Shown: positions 46,705 to 58,827, counted from the stretch's first letter. The stretch is DNA of 64,000 nucleotides from Astrocystis sublimbata (GCA_022453515.1 JAJNNY010000063.1:124001-188000), one strand, 5' to 3'. The notes: generated from the sequence alone by a model not told the origin. Numbers and translations are program-made.

Positions 46705-47858
46705 CTATAAAATAGCAACAGCATTCGGCGGGCTCGCCACGCCACCCGGGATATCCAAGGGCACACTAACAAACAAGAAGCTCCAGCACTTCCTCTCCTT
46801 ACACTTCCTCGCCAAGGCCTCAAGATCGAAACACTCCCCAACAGGCATCCCCCATCCCGACAGAAACACCTCATGCATCGACACCCCCCGCCATACCCTA
46901 GGGCTAGGCCACGCCTCATAAGCGACGGCGTCGCCCGCCACGGCCGAAAACCCATTGTCCCAGTGCCAGCGCATGCTCTCTTCGCTAGCTTCTAGACCCA
47001 TCGATGCGCGGATGGGCCGGCTTGCGAGCGACGTCTGTTGGGAGGGTGTGAGCTGGTGGAATGCGGAGAGCCAGCCTGAGCGGATTAGCAGGATGTCGCC
47101 CGAGCGGAAAGAAAGGCCCTGCGCTTTTGCGACGGCGAGGATTTGGCTGTGGGGGATTGCGAAGGTCGAGAAGGCGTCGTAGGTGATGTCTTGGGCTGAT
47201 GCCCAGGATGCCCAGTCTAGGAGGACGCCGCGGCCTGTGATGGTTTTTTTTGCCATGTCTGGAGGGTGGGTACCTAGGTTAGCAGGAAGGTATGTGTGCT
47301 ATGACTGGAAACAGTGACGTACTGTGAACACCTAGTCTGTTATTCTTTGCTGGGCCTGTAATATCGCTTTGAGTCGCGCCATTATAATACTGCAGCGAGT
47401 CTTGGTACGGGTAATGCCGTGGTCCATCCCAGTGACTTGCACCCTGTGTGTTGATGTGTAACTGGAGATTGTGAGTTCTCTCTGTATGGGACGCTAGTGC
47501 GACTTAATCATCAGGTTGAGAATTCAAGGCCTACCGTATCGTCATTAGCATTCCCCTTGGCTAAGATCGTGTGCTCGCACGGTTTCCGGGCTGGGTTCAT
47601 AGGTTGGATAAACGCATCTAATGAAAGACTTGAAGTACTGTTAGCTTTGAAGGCTAGGGGACATGGCTCACCGGTATCAGTTACTTACTTCAATGGAATC
47701 GTCTCCCCCGTACGAACCTCTGATATCGCACTTTTTACCTTTTAGGATGTGAGGAGGTTCAAGCTGCCGAGCTCGTCGCTGGGTCCCCAGAGACCCCATG
47801 CTGAGACAGGAGGGTCATCAGCGTTCAGCGGTAGATCATCGAATAGTATAGGCCGCAT
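46705..47858 (-). pseudogene. Cyclase-family (PF04199) protein gene with premature stop
   Basis: Resembles metal-dependent cyclase/kynurenine formamidase-like hydrolases. Four exons (47858-47689, 47628-47535, 47461-47323, 47258-46705) join in phase into a 318-codon frame. It starts MRPILFDDLPLNADDPPVSA and continues through WGLWGPSDELGSLNLLTS, the metal site QGASHWDGPRH and KTITGRGVLLDW. The normal end of the family (...SVPLDIPGGVASPPNAVAIL) is present. Codon 39 (47744-47742) is TAA, where homologues usually have Glu/Gln-Lys-Val, so the protein would stop after LLTS. Everything downstream is otherwise intact with good splice sites, pointing to a recent single lesion. It is divergent from a similarly damaged MFS gene. 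A sequencing error is possible. Confidence 0.85.
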
Positions 47859-48633
47859 TATGCGACTGCTTGAATTACCCATTGGGAAAATTGATGACAA
47901 CCAATTGTCTCGACAATGCTTGATTTACTGTAGTATACACTTATTCGACATGTAAATGTTTTTGTGTACATATAAATATGAACGCAATACTCGAGTTACT
48001 AAACAAGGTAGGTGTTGAAGTGTGGGGTGCGAAGCCCGTTGCGGGCGGAAAGAAACCGAAGTCAATTGACGGGCAGCTCGGTAAGTTTCCAACGCCATGT
48101 CATAGGGTATCGGGGATAGCCAGCTATTCCACTCTACTTGAAATACTCAAATGAAATAGCTGGAATGAAAGCGATCTCTGTTACTACCCCTCCATTGAGT
48201 AATGTTGCGCTTGATCCTGTGATAACTATCGTATAATTGTTGAATCGTCTAAATATCCCCTAAAAGTGCTGTAAAACCGCAGAGAAAGTTTAGTGAGGAT
48301 TGCTGTGTAATTAGCTTGTTGTTCTTATTCTTGTTATTGTTATGTGAGGGATGTGTGTGCTCAAAGGTGCAAGATGTATGGCCGAATCGCCGCAGAGAAC
48401 GCTACCCCTAGGTCTCGAAGTTGGTGGACAGTACATGATCAGTGACTTAACAAAGAACAACAAAACTACCAGAGCAACCAGAATGCGGCCCGGGGCTTCA
48501 TGGCCTCTCGTACAATGCTGCACTAGCACACCTCCAATGCTCCTCTCCGCCGTGCTCCTAGGTATCATCAGGGTATATGCGCTCAATTAGTTGAAGCTTC
48601 GTATAGTTGCTCTACCTCTAGTTTTAAGTTAGG
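47859..48633. other. Divergent promoter region of the cyclase/MFS pair
   Basis: 775 bp between the two broken divergent genes. No other feature is supported. Confidence 0.5.
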
Positions 48634-50431
48634 ATGATGACAAGCTCGGATGTTGGGACACAGCTTGAGCAGGTGGCCGCTGCCTCTACTATTTGCTGGA
48701 ACCAGGACTCCAACGGCCATGGTGGCCATCTCGGACCCGAAGTTGAGCAAACGGATGCGCAACCAGGATCTACTGGCACTGGTCCAGATTTCGATCATGC
48801 TAGTCCGCCCGTGGCCGTCACTGGCAAACTCTCGACTGCACGAAGAATCGCCACCATGGCTGTTCTAGCAAGCCTCAATTTCCTCGGCACGTTGGGATCT
48901 GGTATCCTTATAGCGGCCCTGCCCCGAATAGCTCTCGATGTCCACTTATCCCAGAATCTGATCCTCTGGCCCGCCGCGGTCTACTCCCTCGGGGCCGGCT
49001 CTCTGCTCTTGATTTTCGGCGCCGTCGCGGACGTGGTCGGACCGAAGCTGATGTGGCTCACTGGCAGCTATCTGTACGTCTTCTTCACCCTTGGCGTCGG
49101 CCTCTCCAAAACAGGTATCCAAATCATTCTATTCCGTGCCTTCCAGGGCATATCCATCTCCATGAGCCTCCCCACGACCGTCAGCCTGGTTACCAATACC
49201 TTCCCCCGAGGGAAATGGCGGAACACTGCGTTTACGGTAACTGGGGTGGGTTACCCGCTCGGGTTCGCTGTCGGGCTCGTTTTAGGCGGTGTACTCACGG
49301 ACTCCATCGGCTGGAGGTGGGCCTACTACATGATGTCAATCATCAACTTCTCCATCTCGACCGTGGTAGTATGGTCACTCCCGCAGGTCTGCCGCGATGA
49401 CGCATTTGAGATGAAGTGGTTCCGTCGGCTCGCTAGAGATATTGACTGGTTCGGTGCTGTCATTCTTAGCGCTGCCTCTGGGCTCTTGTTGTATGTTCTA
49501 GGCGTTGTAACTACCTTGTACAGAAGTATTAGGGAGCTTTATATCACTGCCCTGCTTGTCGTGTCTGTTGGCCTTATGGTTTCCTTCCTATTTTGGATCG
49601 AGTTTTAGACTAAGGTAGGTCGACCAGCCTTGATACCCAATCACCTATGGCGTAATGCCACCTTCTCGTCGATGTGCTTATGCGTGTTTTTGTCTTGGGC
49701 CGCTCTGAACTGTATTGAATACTTCACCACACTCTAGTAAGTCTCATCTATCCAGCCATAGTCTACTACTACGTGTCCCACTCAACTGACGGCTGCCAGC
49801 TTCCAGCAAGTACAGCAACTCTCAGCGCTTGACAGTTCTCTGCGCTTCCTTCCGCATGTCGTTCTGGGCGTGGTGACCAACTTGTTGACTGGGTATCTGG
49901 TGTCGCGCGTCCACGTCCGAAAGCTTTCCGTCGTCTCGGCAGCAATTACTGCCGTCGCTCCTGCTTTGATGGCCACGGTCCCGATAGACTCAAACTACTG
50001 GTTTGCGCCTTTCTGGGCGCTGGTACTGTCGCCCATCAACCCGGACGGTGAGCATCATCCAACCCTTTCACCCCTCACCTTTCGCCCCCCCCCCAAAAAC
50101 ATGCATCTTCCCCAACCTTTACTGACCTGCATTAGTGCTGTTCACCGTTTCCAACCTCGTGATATCGGATGCGTTCCCGCCCGAACTCCAATCCCTTGCC
50201 GGTGGTGTCTTCAACGAGATCGCGCAATTTGGGAACGCGGTGGGCCTCGCTGTGGCAGCTGCGATTGCTATGGCCGTCTCGGAGCAGTCTGGTATTGATA
50301 ACCACGAGGTCCGGCTCATGGAAGGCTTCAGGGCCGCGTTCTGAACAGTGTTCACTGCCGCGGCGCTTATTGTTGGGGTGACGTGGTTCAGACTGCGGAA
50401 GGGAGGGCTGGTTGGAAAGAAAGATGCGTGA
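48634..50431 (+). pseudogene. MFS transporter, DHA2 (14-TM) type, with two in-frame stops
   Basis: Exons 48634-49736, 49800-50047 and 50136-50431 join in phase. The first frame gives 324 residues (N-terminal tail, then helices starting ATMAVLASLNFLGTLGSG; motif RAFQGIS; antiporter-like GVGYPLGFAVG). It is interrupted by TAG at 49606-49608 inside FWIEF-stop-TKVGRPALIP, where the family has Gln or Arg before GRPALIP. The frame then continues correctly through LSALDSSLRFLPHVVLG and AFPPELQSLAGGVFNEIAQFGNA to a second stop, TGA at 50342-50344, in GFRAAF-stop-TVF, where homologues have Trp. It then runs to the natural TGA at 50429-50431. Helices, splice sites and the rest of the frame are conserved, so inactivation looks recent. 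Confidence 0.88.
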
Positions 50432-50524
50432 TGTAACAGTTCAGGTCTGCAGCTCTAAACCACTACACTATCAAAAGATATAATGTTGTCAACTCGGAAA
50501 GTCAGCCAATTGCGGGCGCTTCTT

Positions 50525-50720
50525 GTCAGGGCTCGCGTATACACAAAGGCCTCGTACCACTGGGAGTGGCACCTCAAAGGTGTATGTATGGGAGACCTGA
50601 TTCCGTATTGTGTCTCTGCAGAAGGAAGGAAAAGAAAGGTCCACGGTGGAAGCCCAAGGGCCCTGGAGCTTTTGTACAGAAGGTAGGTCACCTGACGTAG
50701 CCTGGCTCCTGCCCTCGCAC
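50525..50720 (+). repeat. Dispersed repeat family X, copy 1
   Basis: Shares an ordered series of blocks with 63768-63990: GTCAGGGCTCGC, GGGAGACCTG, GTATT-GTGTCTC, AGAAGGAAGGAAAA, AGCCCAAGGG, GTAGGTCAC and GACGTAGCCTGGC, then GGCTCCTGCC. The copies are diverged, with indels between blocks, same orientation and no coding frame conserved between them. Confidence 0.75.
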
Positions 50721-51036
50721 TTCTACACGGAACCGTGACACGTGATGAAGTGAGGTTGCTCTTGGGGTATTTTCCCCAACACCTCTTCTCCACTCAACTC
50801 CAACGAAGCTTATAGGCGAGGTGGAGCGAAAAATAAATAAAACGATCTTCAGTGCCTCCTAACACATTAACTTCGAAATAAAGCATTATTAATTCTTTTT
50901 ATAACTATTATTTACTGGTTATTACTTGATTATATAGAACTTATTTAAAAGCAAGTTTTAACTTGTATAAAAGATATTGCATGATTAAGGAAAACTCTTA
51001 TTACTTAGGGCTATTAAATTTACCTCTTTACCCCTT

Positions 51037-51079
51037 GGCGCGAGCCATTCCCTTTTATTCTTTACCCTTGGCGCGAGCC
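51037..51079 (+). repeat. GNRA-hairpin array, copy 1 (2 units)
   Basis: Two GGCGCGAGCC units at 51037-51046 and 51070-51079 (period 33). Each can form GGC-[GCGA]-GCC with a GNRA tetraloop. In the second, flanking TT/AA extends the stem to 5 bp. It ends 3 nt before the tRNA-like domain. Confidence 0.8.
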
Positions 51080-51082
51080 AAA

Positions 51083-51151
51083 GACCTTTTGACGCTCTCA
51101 GTGTCTAGTATCATTCTTTATTAAATATGGAGTTCGAATCTCTCGGAGGTC
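51083..51151 (+). ncRNA. tRNA-like domain, copy 1
   Basis: Cloverleaf by hand: acceptor GACCTTT/GGAGGTC (7 pairs, two G-U), D stem ACGC/GTGT with 5-nt loop, anticodon-like stem TAGTA/TATTA with an 8-nt loop, and T arm GGAG-TTCGAAT-CTCT. The B-box-like GAGTTCGAATCTC is present. A T6 run at 51167-51172 could terminate RNA polymerase III. The anticodon loop has a non-standard length, so it is not called a functional tRNA. Confidence 0.55.
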
Positions 51152-53455
51152 CTGAATTTTATATAGTTTTTTAACGAGGTTAAGCAGTGGGCGAGGTTCA
51201 TTAACTCGATTCCTGATGATTCATGCTAAACTTCATCGTGGCAGATATCGTTCAGGCAATCTCGGCAAGCTCTCGAGAGCTTAAGCACAGTTGTTCGCTC
51301 GGCACCAGATAAGATGCTCCTCTGGCGTGGATACAAACGTTCCGAACCTCGAACTACAAAACGCGTCGGAAGCGAAATATACATTCTATCTTCTAAACAG
51401 TTGCATACCGAAACGCCTCATCGAGATGTGGTAGTTACTCCCATGTCCCTGCTCGCCTAAATAGGAAATCTATTTTCTCATTGGAATGGAGACCAACTCG
51501 CGGCACGGTCGCGAATATCATTTTATGGGTAATACATATGAAGTACAGCTCGGTTGATCTTACATGCGCTTTTTGAGGTTCAGTGGGCATGTCAGAGGAA
51601 GCAAGCTATACCAAGGTTGCATCAGACGTGAGCTCCGACACGGTCCATTCCGGGCCCCCGTTGACCAAGCTCTTCGAATTATGTTCACCGATGTTGGTTA
51701 TGCAACAGCATATCCACGTTGAGCTTGTTGCGTCGGCATGTGGTGCCGACAAAGGTGGCGTAGAAAATGCCTTTCCGTCAGTCTAAATGGAAGAGTTTTT
51801 GATGCTCATTGCTGGCATCAGAAACTTCAATAACATATATCTGAAGGATCTTGTGCATCACAGTTGATTGTGGTACAGGAGCTGTCTCTCAATATTCAGA
51901 CGGCCATCCCATGAAGTATCATGGCCATCGCGCGACAGCGGTCAATTTTTGAAATTGGGAGGAGAAACCGGGTTGTATTGAGAGAGATTCTACCTTTTAA
52001 GCTCACAGGTACAAGTGCGCATCTAGGTACCTGTGACAGCGACAAGTTTTTTCTCTTCTAGGGGAGCTAAATTACCAGACCATTGAGGATCTCAATCAGC
52101 TTAGAGACAGAGTCGGAGATAGACAAGAGGCTTGGATTGACAGTTGTCTGCAAGCATGATAGGGAGCACCTTGGAAGCTCAACTGGAGTTCCTAGAAGAC
52201 GTGAAATCTGGCTGTGGGATCCGGTACGCGAGATCTTCGAGATCTACGTTTTCACGAATTTGATAGCGCGCAGTATCAGGTGACGGTCGCGATTTGGGTC
52301 GGCTTGGAGAACTGGGCTTCCGATCCGTAAGCACGATAAGGAACGACTAGAGTGGATAGATAATTCGGCCTGGATCGGACCGGGAAGTTCGAGAGAAAGC
52401 ATCATGAAGAGGAAGCACGAAGAGAGCAACGAAGATGGAAGCAACTTGAACAGCTCGAACCTCGGGTCTTGTCGAGAGGATCTGCAATACGTGTCGCGCC
52501 GACGGGTTTTTTTCTATTATTTTCGGGGTCGAGCGAGGCGAGCTGGTGCCTTCTCTTGACATTTGATGCATGGCTTGCGCGAAGGAGAGCGTTGGACTCG
52601 AACCGTCCAAGCCCTCGACACTTCGTTTAGCCTTGACTGGTGGTCATAACGGCGTCACATAAAGCCGACCTCCCCATCCACGAATAATACTTGGCAGCTC
52701 TCGATGGCCGGCTCGCCAGAGACGCATGTCCAATTCCCATTGGTGTTTTCGCGGAAAGGTATCATGTATTGAACTGGCGCCCCCAATTGGGGCAGGCCCA
52801 GAACAATAGGATCACGATGTTCGAGAATCGTGAGGCCGGTCAATTCGTCGACTTGGGGGCCGTCACCGAGTCTCCCTTCTACAGGCGAGACAACCAAGAA
52901 GACGCGCACGTTATTGAGTCCTGTATATACCATATGATTAGCCATGTTCCAGACGTCGGATCTTCAACAGCTCGCCCAGGAAACGGTGTTATGTGATTGG
53001 ATAGAAATAATGGCTATCTGTTGGTGTCTGATTGGATGGTAACGCTGTCGAGGGGTCTCGGAGCGGACTCGGGATTCAGGGCCACCTGGCCTTGCCTACC
53101 AAGAAAGGGTCTTATCTATTTTTCGCACCACCTTGGTAAGTAAGTAGGTATCACAAGTGGTCAGGGAATTTTTATGATGCAATGCCTCTATCTCCCCTCA
53201 TATGTATGGGAGTAGTAGAAAACGAAGAGGCCTAGGATCTTACTTTTTTTCATTCTTCATTCGAGGATTTTCAATCGTATCGGACCTAAGCCGATGTAGA
53301 CAGCTACAACTCCTCACAGCACAGCAAAGGAAGCGCACCGCTACGTCCCGCATACGGCTCATGACTTACCCCAGTACATCCATGATGCATTCAAACCAAT
53401 CCTGCATGTTGTGCCGTGCCTGTCAAGTGCGTAGAAATAGCAACAAGGAAGCCGA

Positions 53456-55907
53456 ATGATTGTGCCCACACCACTATTACCCCTCTCTACCATTCGACCT
53501 GGTCCCTCCACCAAACAAAGACTCGGAAATGATCGCGAAATGGAGACACCGGAATCACTCCGTGTAGATCGGGATCAGCGCAAGCGTCGGTATCGCTTTG
53601 CCTGCACGCAGTGCAAGGCTCGTAAGATCAAATGTAGTGGCGACCAACCGGTATGTCGGGCTTGTCGGCGCTCGAACACATCCTGCCACTGGCAGGAAGA
53701 CCAGCTGCAGAATGCAACCTCGCGTATTCACGAGCTCGAGGCGGCGCTTCAACATGCTCAAGAAAGAGCCACGCCAAGATCAGATGGAGGCCGTCATGAC
53801 AGTGCCAATGCCATATCACCAGCATCATCCGGGCAGCCTGCGCCCTTACCGCATGCGCCGCTCACATCGTCGTCGCTCTGGTTCCAGGTCGGGCTTTCAG
53901 ATAAAGGCAATGTCACATATAACGGACCTTATAGTCGGTTTCACGCCGAAGCCCTTGAAGATGACGCCTCGCCTCCTGGCTTCTCCAGCGCAACCCGCGC
54001 TACTCACATAGAAGCCTTGCATTCGCAGTACAGATTGCTGGAGATGGTGTGGACACCTTTGATGGCTTCTCGGCCCAGGCTCGAGGGTGTTGATGATGCT
54101 GCCTGCACTGCTCTACTTGATGTTTTTTGGACGTGGATCCAGCCCTTACACAACTGGGTGTATCGGCCGTGTAAGTGGGCATTGCAGACCTCGGTGCAGC
54201 ACTGACAGTATTATATACACACAGGCTTCTTGGTCGACATGGCCATCAGCGGACCACATTACTCCGAATTTTTGCTCATGTGCATGCTTGCTCATTCGGC
54301 AAGAAAGGTGACGGAAATAGACATGGGAATCGACGGCCTTCTGAAAGGCGAGCAGTATCTGGCCCGTGCTAAAGAGCTCTTACTCGAAGAGATGTGTGCA
54401 CCGAAGCCCCGAATACCTACAATACAGGGTTTATTGATTCTCGGTGGTCGCCAATGTGCTATTGGTAAGAGTTCTGAGGGGTGGCTGTATACTGGCATGG
54501 TAATTATGTTTATCTCTCGTATTAGGTTCGAATGGCTGACGAACGCTTGATCAAGGCTATAAGAATGCTCATGGACATTGGTCTACACCTCTATCTCGAG
54601 AACCCCAGGCTTGCAGAGCTCGAAAATCTGACGCCCGTCGAGCTCGAAGTGAGGAAGCGACTCTACAATTCGGCATTCGTCTGGGACAAGACCATAAGCC
54701 TGGGGCTTGGACGGCCCCCAGTCCTCTTATCACGACCTTATTCAAACTCCTCTATACGTATGTTTGACACAAAATCGCGACACGACGTGGAAGGCACTGA
54801 TACTGATATCTTAGTTTAGTTGACGATCGCGACAATGCCCAAATGTGGATGCCAGTACATGCACCTGAGATCACCGAGCGATACAACCCGGCACCTTCCT
54901 ATAATACTCTCACGTTTTGTGCGCATAGTCAGCTGCATGAGGTAAAGTGGACATGCCCTCATCACAACATTCATCAACCACTCTGACTCTGAGGATCTAG
55001 ATAACCACCGAAATGATGTTGCTCTTCGCAAACGGTTCTCACGTCAACATTTCCTCTGCAGAGATACATTCTATAGGAGCTAAATTCGCCTCATGGTTTG
55101 CCAACTTGCCGGAAGAAATCAAAATCTTAGAGCCGTCTACCCTGATCCAAAGTCCACCTCCTCACATTGTGTCCATCAAGTACGTCAATGAACATACCTT
55201 TCGCCACCCTCGTCCTCGTCACTAATAAACTCCCCAGCCTCGTCTACCACGCCTTGAACATCCTCCTCCATCGACCCCAGCTAAACTCTCCAAATGCTGA
55301 CATCCAAGAGACGACCTCGAAGATCTGCACCTCACACTCAAAACATATCCACGACATCTTCTGCCTCTACAGTAGGACGTTTCCTCACCGTATGATGACC
55401 TACCAGGTCAGCTACTGCATCTTCACCGCGGCGACGGTCGAAGTCGATGAAATGACGAGGGCGGATCAAGAAGCCGCGACGCAGGCAGCTCAGAGGCTGG
55501 GAATGGCCATCCGTGCCCTCGACGACGAGAGCAAGAACACACCCTCGATTGGAAGAAGTCTGGATACGATCCGACGCCGACTAGCGACCAGGGTCTCCGC
55601 CACCAAACCTGCTGCTCAGCCAAGTCTTGCACGGGGCGATGCGTCAAATGGTGGGGTGGCGTCGGCTCAGCCAACAACATTACCGGCTGTTTTGGATGCC
55701 AACAACACGGCAGAGCACTCAAGTTTCGTAGATACAGTGTTAAGCCGGGATGAGACTCCCCAGGAGCCACCTCTGCTCAATTCATTATCTACTAATACAC
55801 TTGAGGAAATGAGCGGCTTCAGCAGAATCGACACGAATGCTGGATTTCACCCAGACGCATTTCCATGGAGACTATGGGATAATCCCGATCAATTTTGGAA
55901 TCTGTAA
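53456..55907 (+). CDS. Zn(II)2Cys6 transcription factor with fungal-specific TF domain
   Basis: Nuclear regulator. Six exons (53456-54170, 54225-54499, 54556-54757, 54820-54941, 55001-55179, 55238-55907) give 720 residues. An alternative start at 53540 would give 692. The zinc cluster is Cys50-x2-Cys53-x6-Cys60-x6-Cys67-x2-Cys70-x6-Cys77 (CTQCKARKIKC...CRACRRSNTSC), preceded by basic RKRRYRF and followed by a short coiled-coil linker (RIHELEAALQHAQE). The middle-homology domain contains GRQCAIGKSSEGWLYTGMAIRMLMDIGLHL, assembled across the intron 54500-54555, which has a CTGAC branch. The nearest potential targets are the broken MFS/cyclase pair 3-6 kb upstream. Its own frame is intact. Confidence 0.92.
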
Positions 55908-56436
55908 AGTCCTAATAGTAGCTAGATGAGAGACATGAGATCTTAGTAATGGAATATCATCTCAACCTCATTGCGATTGATGAGATGATCCGGTATAATT
56001 CGCAGAACAAGGATATGACTACCTCGCTCAACGTACTCATGCCTCACGTGTAGAAATAGAAGCACTAGATTACATGTGGCACTGCAGATGGTGTAATCCC
56101 AAGGTGAGAGCTGCTGCCAGTTCATACACTTCCTAGCATGAGTACCTAGCACCTGCCTACCTTACCTACCTACCAAAAGTAGAGACCTAGGCTACCACTT
56201 GACCTAGGCGGTTGCTCCTACCCAGATAGGAGGCAGGTATCCTTCGCGACTTCCTTGAGGCAGACATCTAGCACAGTCCGCACCTGTGGCTCCTTCATTT
56301 TCACATTCTCTGGCCCCTCTGCCTCTTTCCAACCACCTTAGATTTTACCTGTGTTTTTTGCCAGCAGCAACCACAACCACACAATCACAACCACAACCAC
56401 AGCAACAGCAACAGCAACAGCAACAGCACCATCATC
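55908..56436. promoter_or_regulatory. Leader/promoter of the DEAH helicase gene
   Basis: 529 bp. The last 75 bp before the ATG is a CA-rich run of CAACCA/CAACAG hexamers (about 56363-56430). Further upstream lie GATAGGAGGCAGGTA and CATTCTCTGGCCCC. Related blocks in the same order precede the gene at 61891 (GATAGGAGGTAGGTA, ATTCTCTAGCCCC, CAACCG/CAACCA repeats), suggesting a shared leader. Confidence 0.5.
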
Positions 56437-58827
56437 ATGAACCAACTCAGTAAGAAGATGGAAACCCTCGCGGTAACCCTACCAGTGGAGGCCAGTCGCG
56501 AGGATTTCGTGCAGAAGTACGACAGCAGCTCAATTGTCGTAGTCACCGGTGGGACGGGATCAGAGAAAACCACCAAGATTCCTCAGTACGTGCTGGAGCA
56601 CCTCCTGCAACAGGACCCTGAGTCCAAGTTGAGGGTTGCTTGCACCCAGCCGCGAGTCGTGGCGGCAAAGGGCGTCGCCACAAGAGTGGCTAGCGAGGCC
56701 GAGAGTAAGAGGTCGTCACATCACGGTTCATCGGATCGCTTGCTAATACCTAGTCTGATATAAAGGGAACGTAGTCCTCGGCGAGGAGGTCGGATATCAT
56801 GTCCGAAATGACAACAACACCGGCGAGAAAACCAGTCTCGTCTTCATGACCGATGGCATCCTGACAGCCCAGTTAAGGCGCGACCCAACCTTGTCGAAAT
56901 GTAGGTCAACTGAAGTCGATCCCTTCTCATTTATGCTGTCCGCAGTGTCAAAACTCTCTCATTTGCGACCGCAACATTTCTTATGAATAGCTACTAACTG
57001 TGTGAAATCATAGATAAGTGCATTATTATCGACGAGGCGCATGAGAGAACGGTCAACACCGACATTCTTATGGCAAAGTTAAGAACCATCGTGGCCGAGG
57101 GGAAGCGTCCGGACTTCAAGGTCGTCATCATGTCCGCAACTCTTGATGCGGAAAAGTTTCGGGCTTATTTCAACAATGCCCCTCTCTGCGAGATCGAGGG
57201 ACGGACGTTCCCGGTCAAAATCAATTACTTGCAATCGGCAACAATCAAGGTCGCGGGCTCCATACTAGAAACTGTGCGATACATCCACCGCGAGTTAGGT
57301 CCAGGCGACATCCTCATCTTCGTCGAAGGCATAAGTGAGATCCGTTGGCTGTGTCGTGAAATCGCCCTACTGAAGGAGACAGGACTCATCCCCCTGCCAC
57401 TGATTGCTAGCCTCCCCCCCGAAGACCAGGCCCAGGCGCTTGCTGGTGCTGACGACAGTACACGCAAATGCATCGTGTCAACTAATGTGGCTGAAACGAG
57501 CCTCACCATCAATCGGATTGTGTATGTCATTGATTCTGGTTTGGTTAAGGAGGCTCAGTGGAACCCGCGGTTGCGAACAAGAAGCTTGGTCAAGACGACG
57601 ATCTCGCAAGCATCAGCCAATCATCGAAGTGGCCGGGCTGGGCGTACTTCGCCTGGAATCTGCTTTCGCTTGTATACGAAGGAGGCATTCGAGTCTTTCC
57701 GGAAGTGGAATGCTCCCGGTATTGAGACCATCGACTTTACGCTTACATTGCTTCAGCTTATGGCAACTCGCGACTGGAAAGGCCTCGCTAGTGAAAATCT
57801 GATCACGATGCCGCGTGCCGAGGCTGTGAGGCAAGCACATCAAGATTTGGCTGACCTGTAAGTACTCCTAGTGTGGTTACAATGTCTTCCTGAAACGTTT
57901 TATCTCTGACTATCAACAATAGGGGATACTTCAATAAGAAAATAGAGCTTACATGGTCAGGGCTGGACGCCAGTAAGCTCAGCATAGCTCCTCTATGGGC
58001 ACATGCCATTCAGCAGTCAGTTACCGCCCCGTCTCCCACAATGGAATCAACCAACATGTTCTCTATGCTAACACCGATTACCGATAATTAGGGCTAGGCA
58101 ATTCAAGGTGCAGACGTCCATTATCGGATTGGCTTCTATAGCCGACGAGGATTCGATGTTCATTGAGTCGGATTTGTATCAGGCTACGCTTCAGCACATA
58201 CACGACCAATGGGCCGACCCATTCTCTGACCATATAGCCCAGTTGAATGCATTGAATGCATTCCTCGAAGTCAAGGAGAACAACCCAGGCTATGTGCCCA
58301 TCTGGTGCAAAGACCATTTCCTCTCCCAACGGGTCTTAGAACGCATCTGCGCAACCCGCCAGCAACTTATATCACGACGCATTCGGGATAAGAAGTGGAC
58401 AGCCGAGCCGGAGTGGAGTGACGAAACAATTACCAACATCCGAAAAGCCTTGGCTCATGGTCTAATTCTCAATCTTGCCACGCGGAATAGGAACATGGCA
58501 TATAGGACCGTCCATCACAACCAGGAAGTCTTACCTGCACCCCGAAGCCGTGTGGAATGTGACCACCCCGGCGAACATGATTGGGTTGTGTATGACTATG
58601 TCCAAGCGGCGGCTCGTCCGTATATGATGACAGTTACTGTGATCGAGCCAGAATGGATCATGGTAAGGACCACCAGCCCCCTTCGCGCAATCATCTTGTA
58701 GCTCCCACTAATAAATTTCTAACAGAACCACCCCTACCTTTCGATCGAGCGAGCTCCTAAAAACTACTTCGGCGAGCCTGCTCAAAAGTTCATTCAAGAG
58801 AAGCTCGAAGCCCTCCGAAAAGCCTAG
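56437..58827 (+). CDS. Divergent DEAH-box RNA helicase-like protein with altered Walker A
   Basis: Six exons (56437-56704, 56766-56900, 57014-57857, 57923-58015, 58092-58662, 58726-58827) encode 670 residues in phase. It has DEAH helicase motifs: II = DEAH at 141-144, III = SAT in VIMSATLDAEKF, V = STNVAETSLTI, then an HA2-like region and the C-terminal OB-fold segment (ARPYMMTVTVIEPEWI...HPYL). Closest in layout to Prp43/DHX15-type proteins but shorter. Three motif departures: the P-loop reads GGTGSEKT (Glu43 in place of the invariant Gly), motif Ia has QPRV instead of QPRR, and motif VI has HRSGRAGR (His338 instead of Gln). ATP hydrolysis is therefore doubtful, though the frame is fully intact. 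A hairpin array begins 41 bp after the stop. Confidence 0.9.

Larger units (their letters stand above)
50432..53455. other. Repeat-bearing intergenic region
   Basis: 3 kb with no gene I can support. It contains a dispersed repeat copy (50525-50720), an AT-rich stretch (about 50830-51020), and the first hairpin-array/tRNA-like cassette (51037-51172). Overlapping frames of about 100 codons at 52655-52996 on both strands have no recognisable product. Confidence 0.55.

Noticed and set aside
52655..52996. Overlapping frames of about 100 codons on both strands
   Set aside because: Neither shows a recognisable domain; opposite-strand overlap of this length is common in GC-balanced DNA.
54500..54525. 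A 26-bp intron in the Zn2Cys6 gene
   Set aside because: It is too short for fungal splicing; the 56-bp intron 54500-54555 with a CTGAC branch restores the conserved GMAIRM segment instead.
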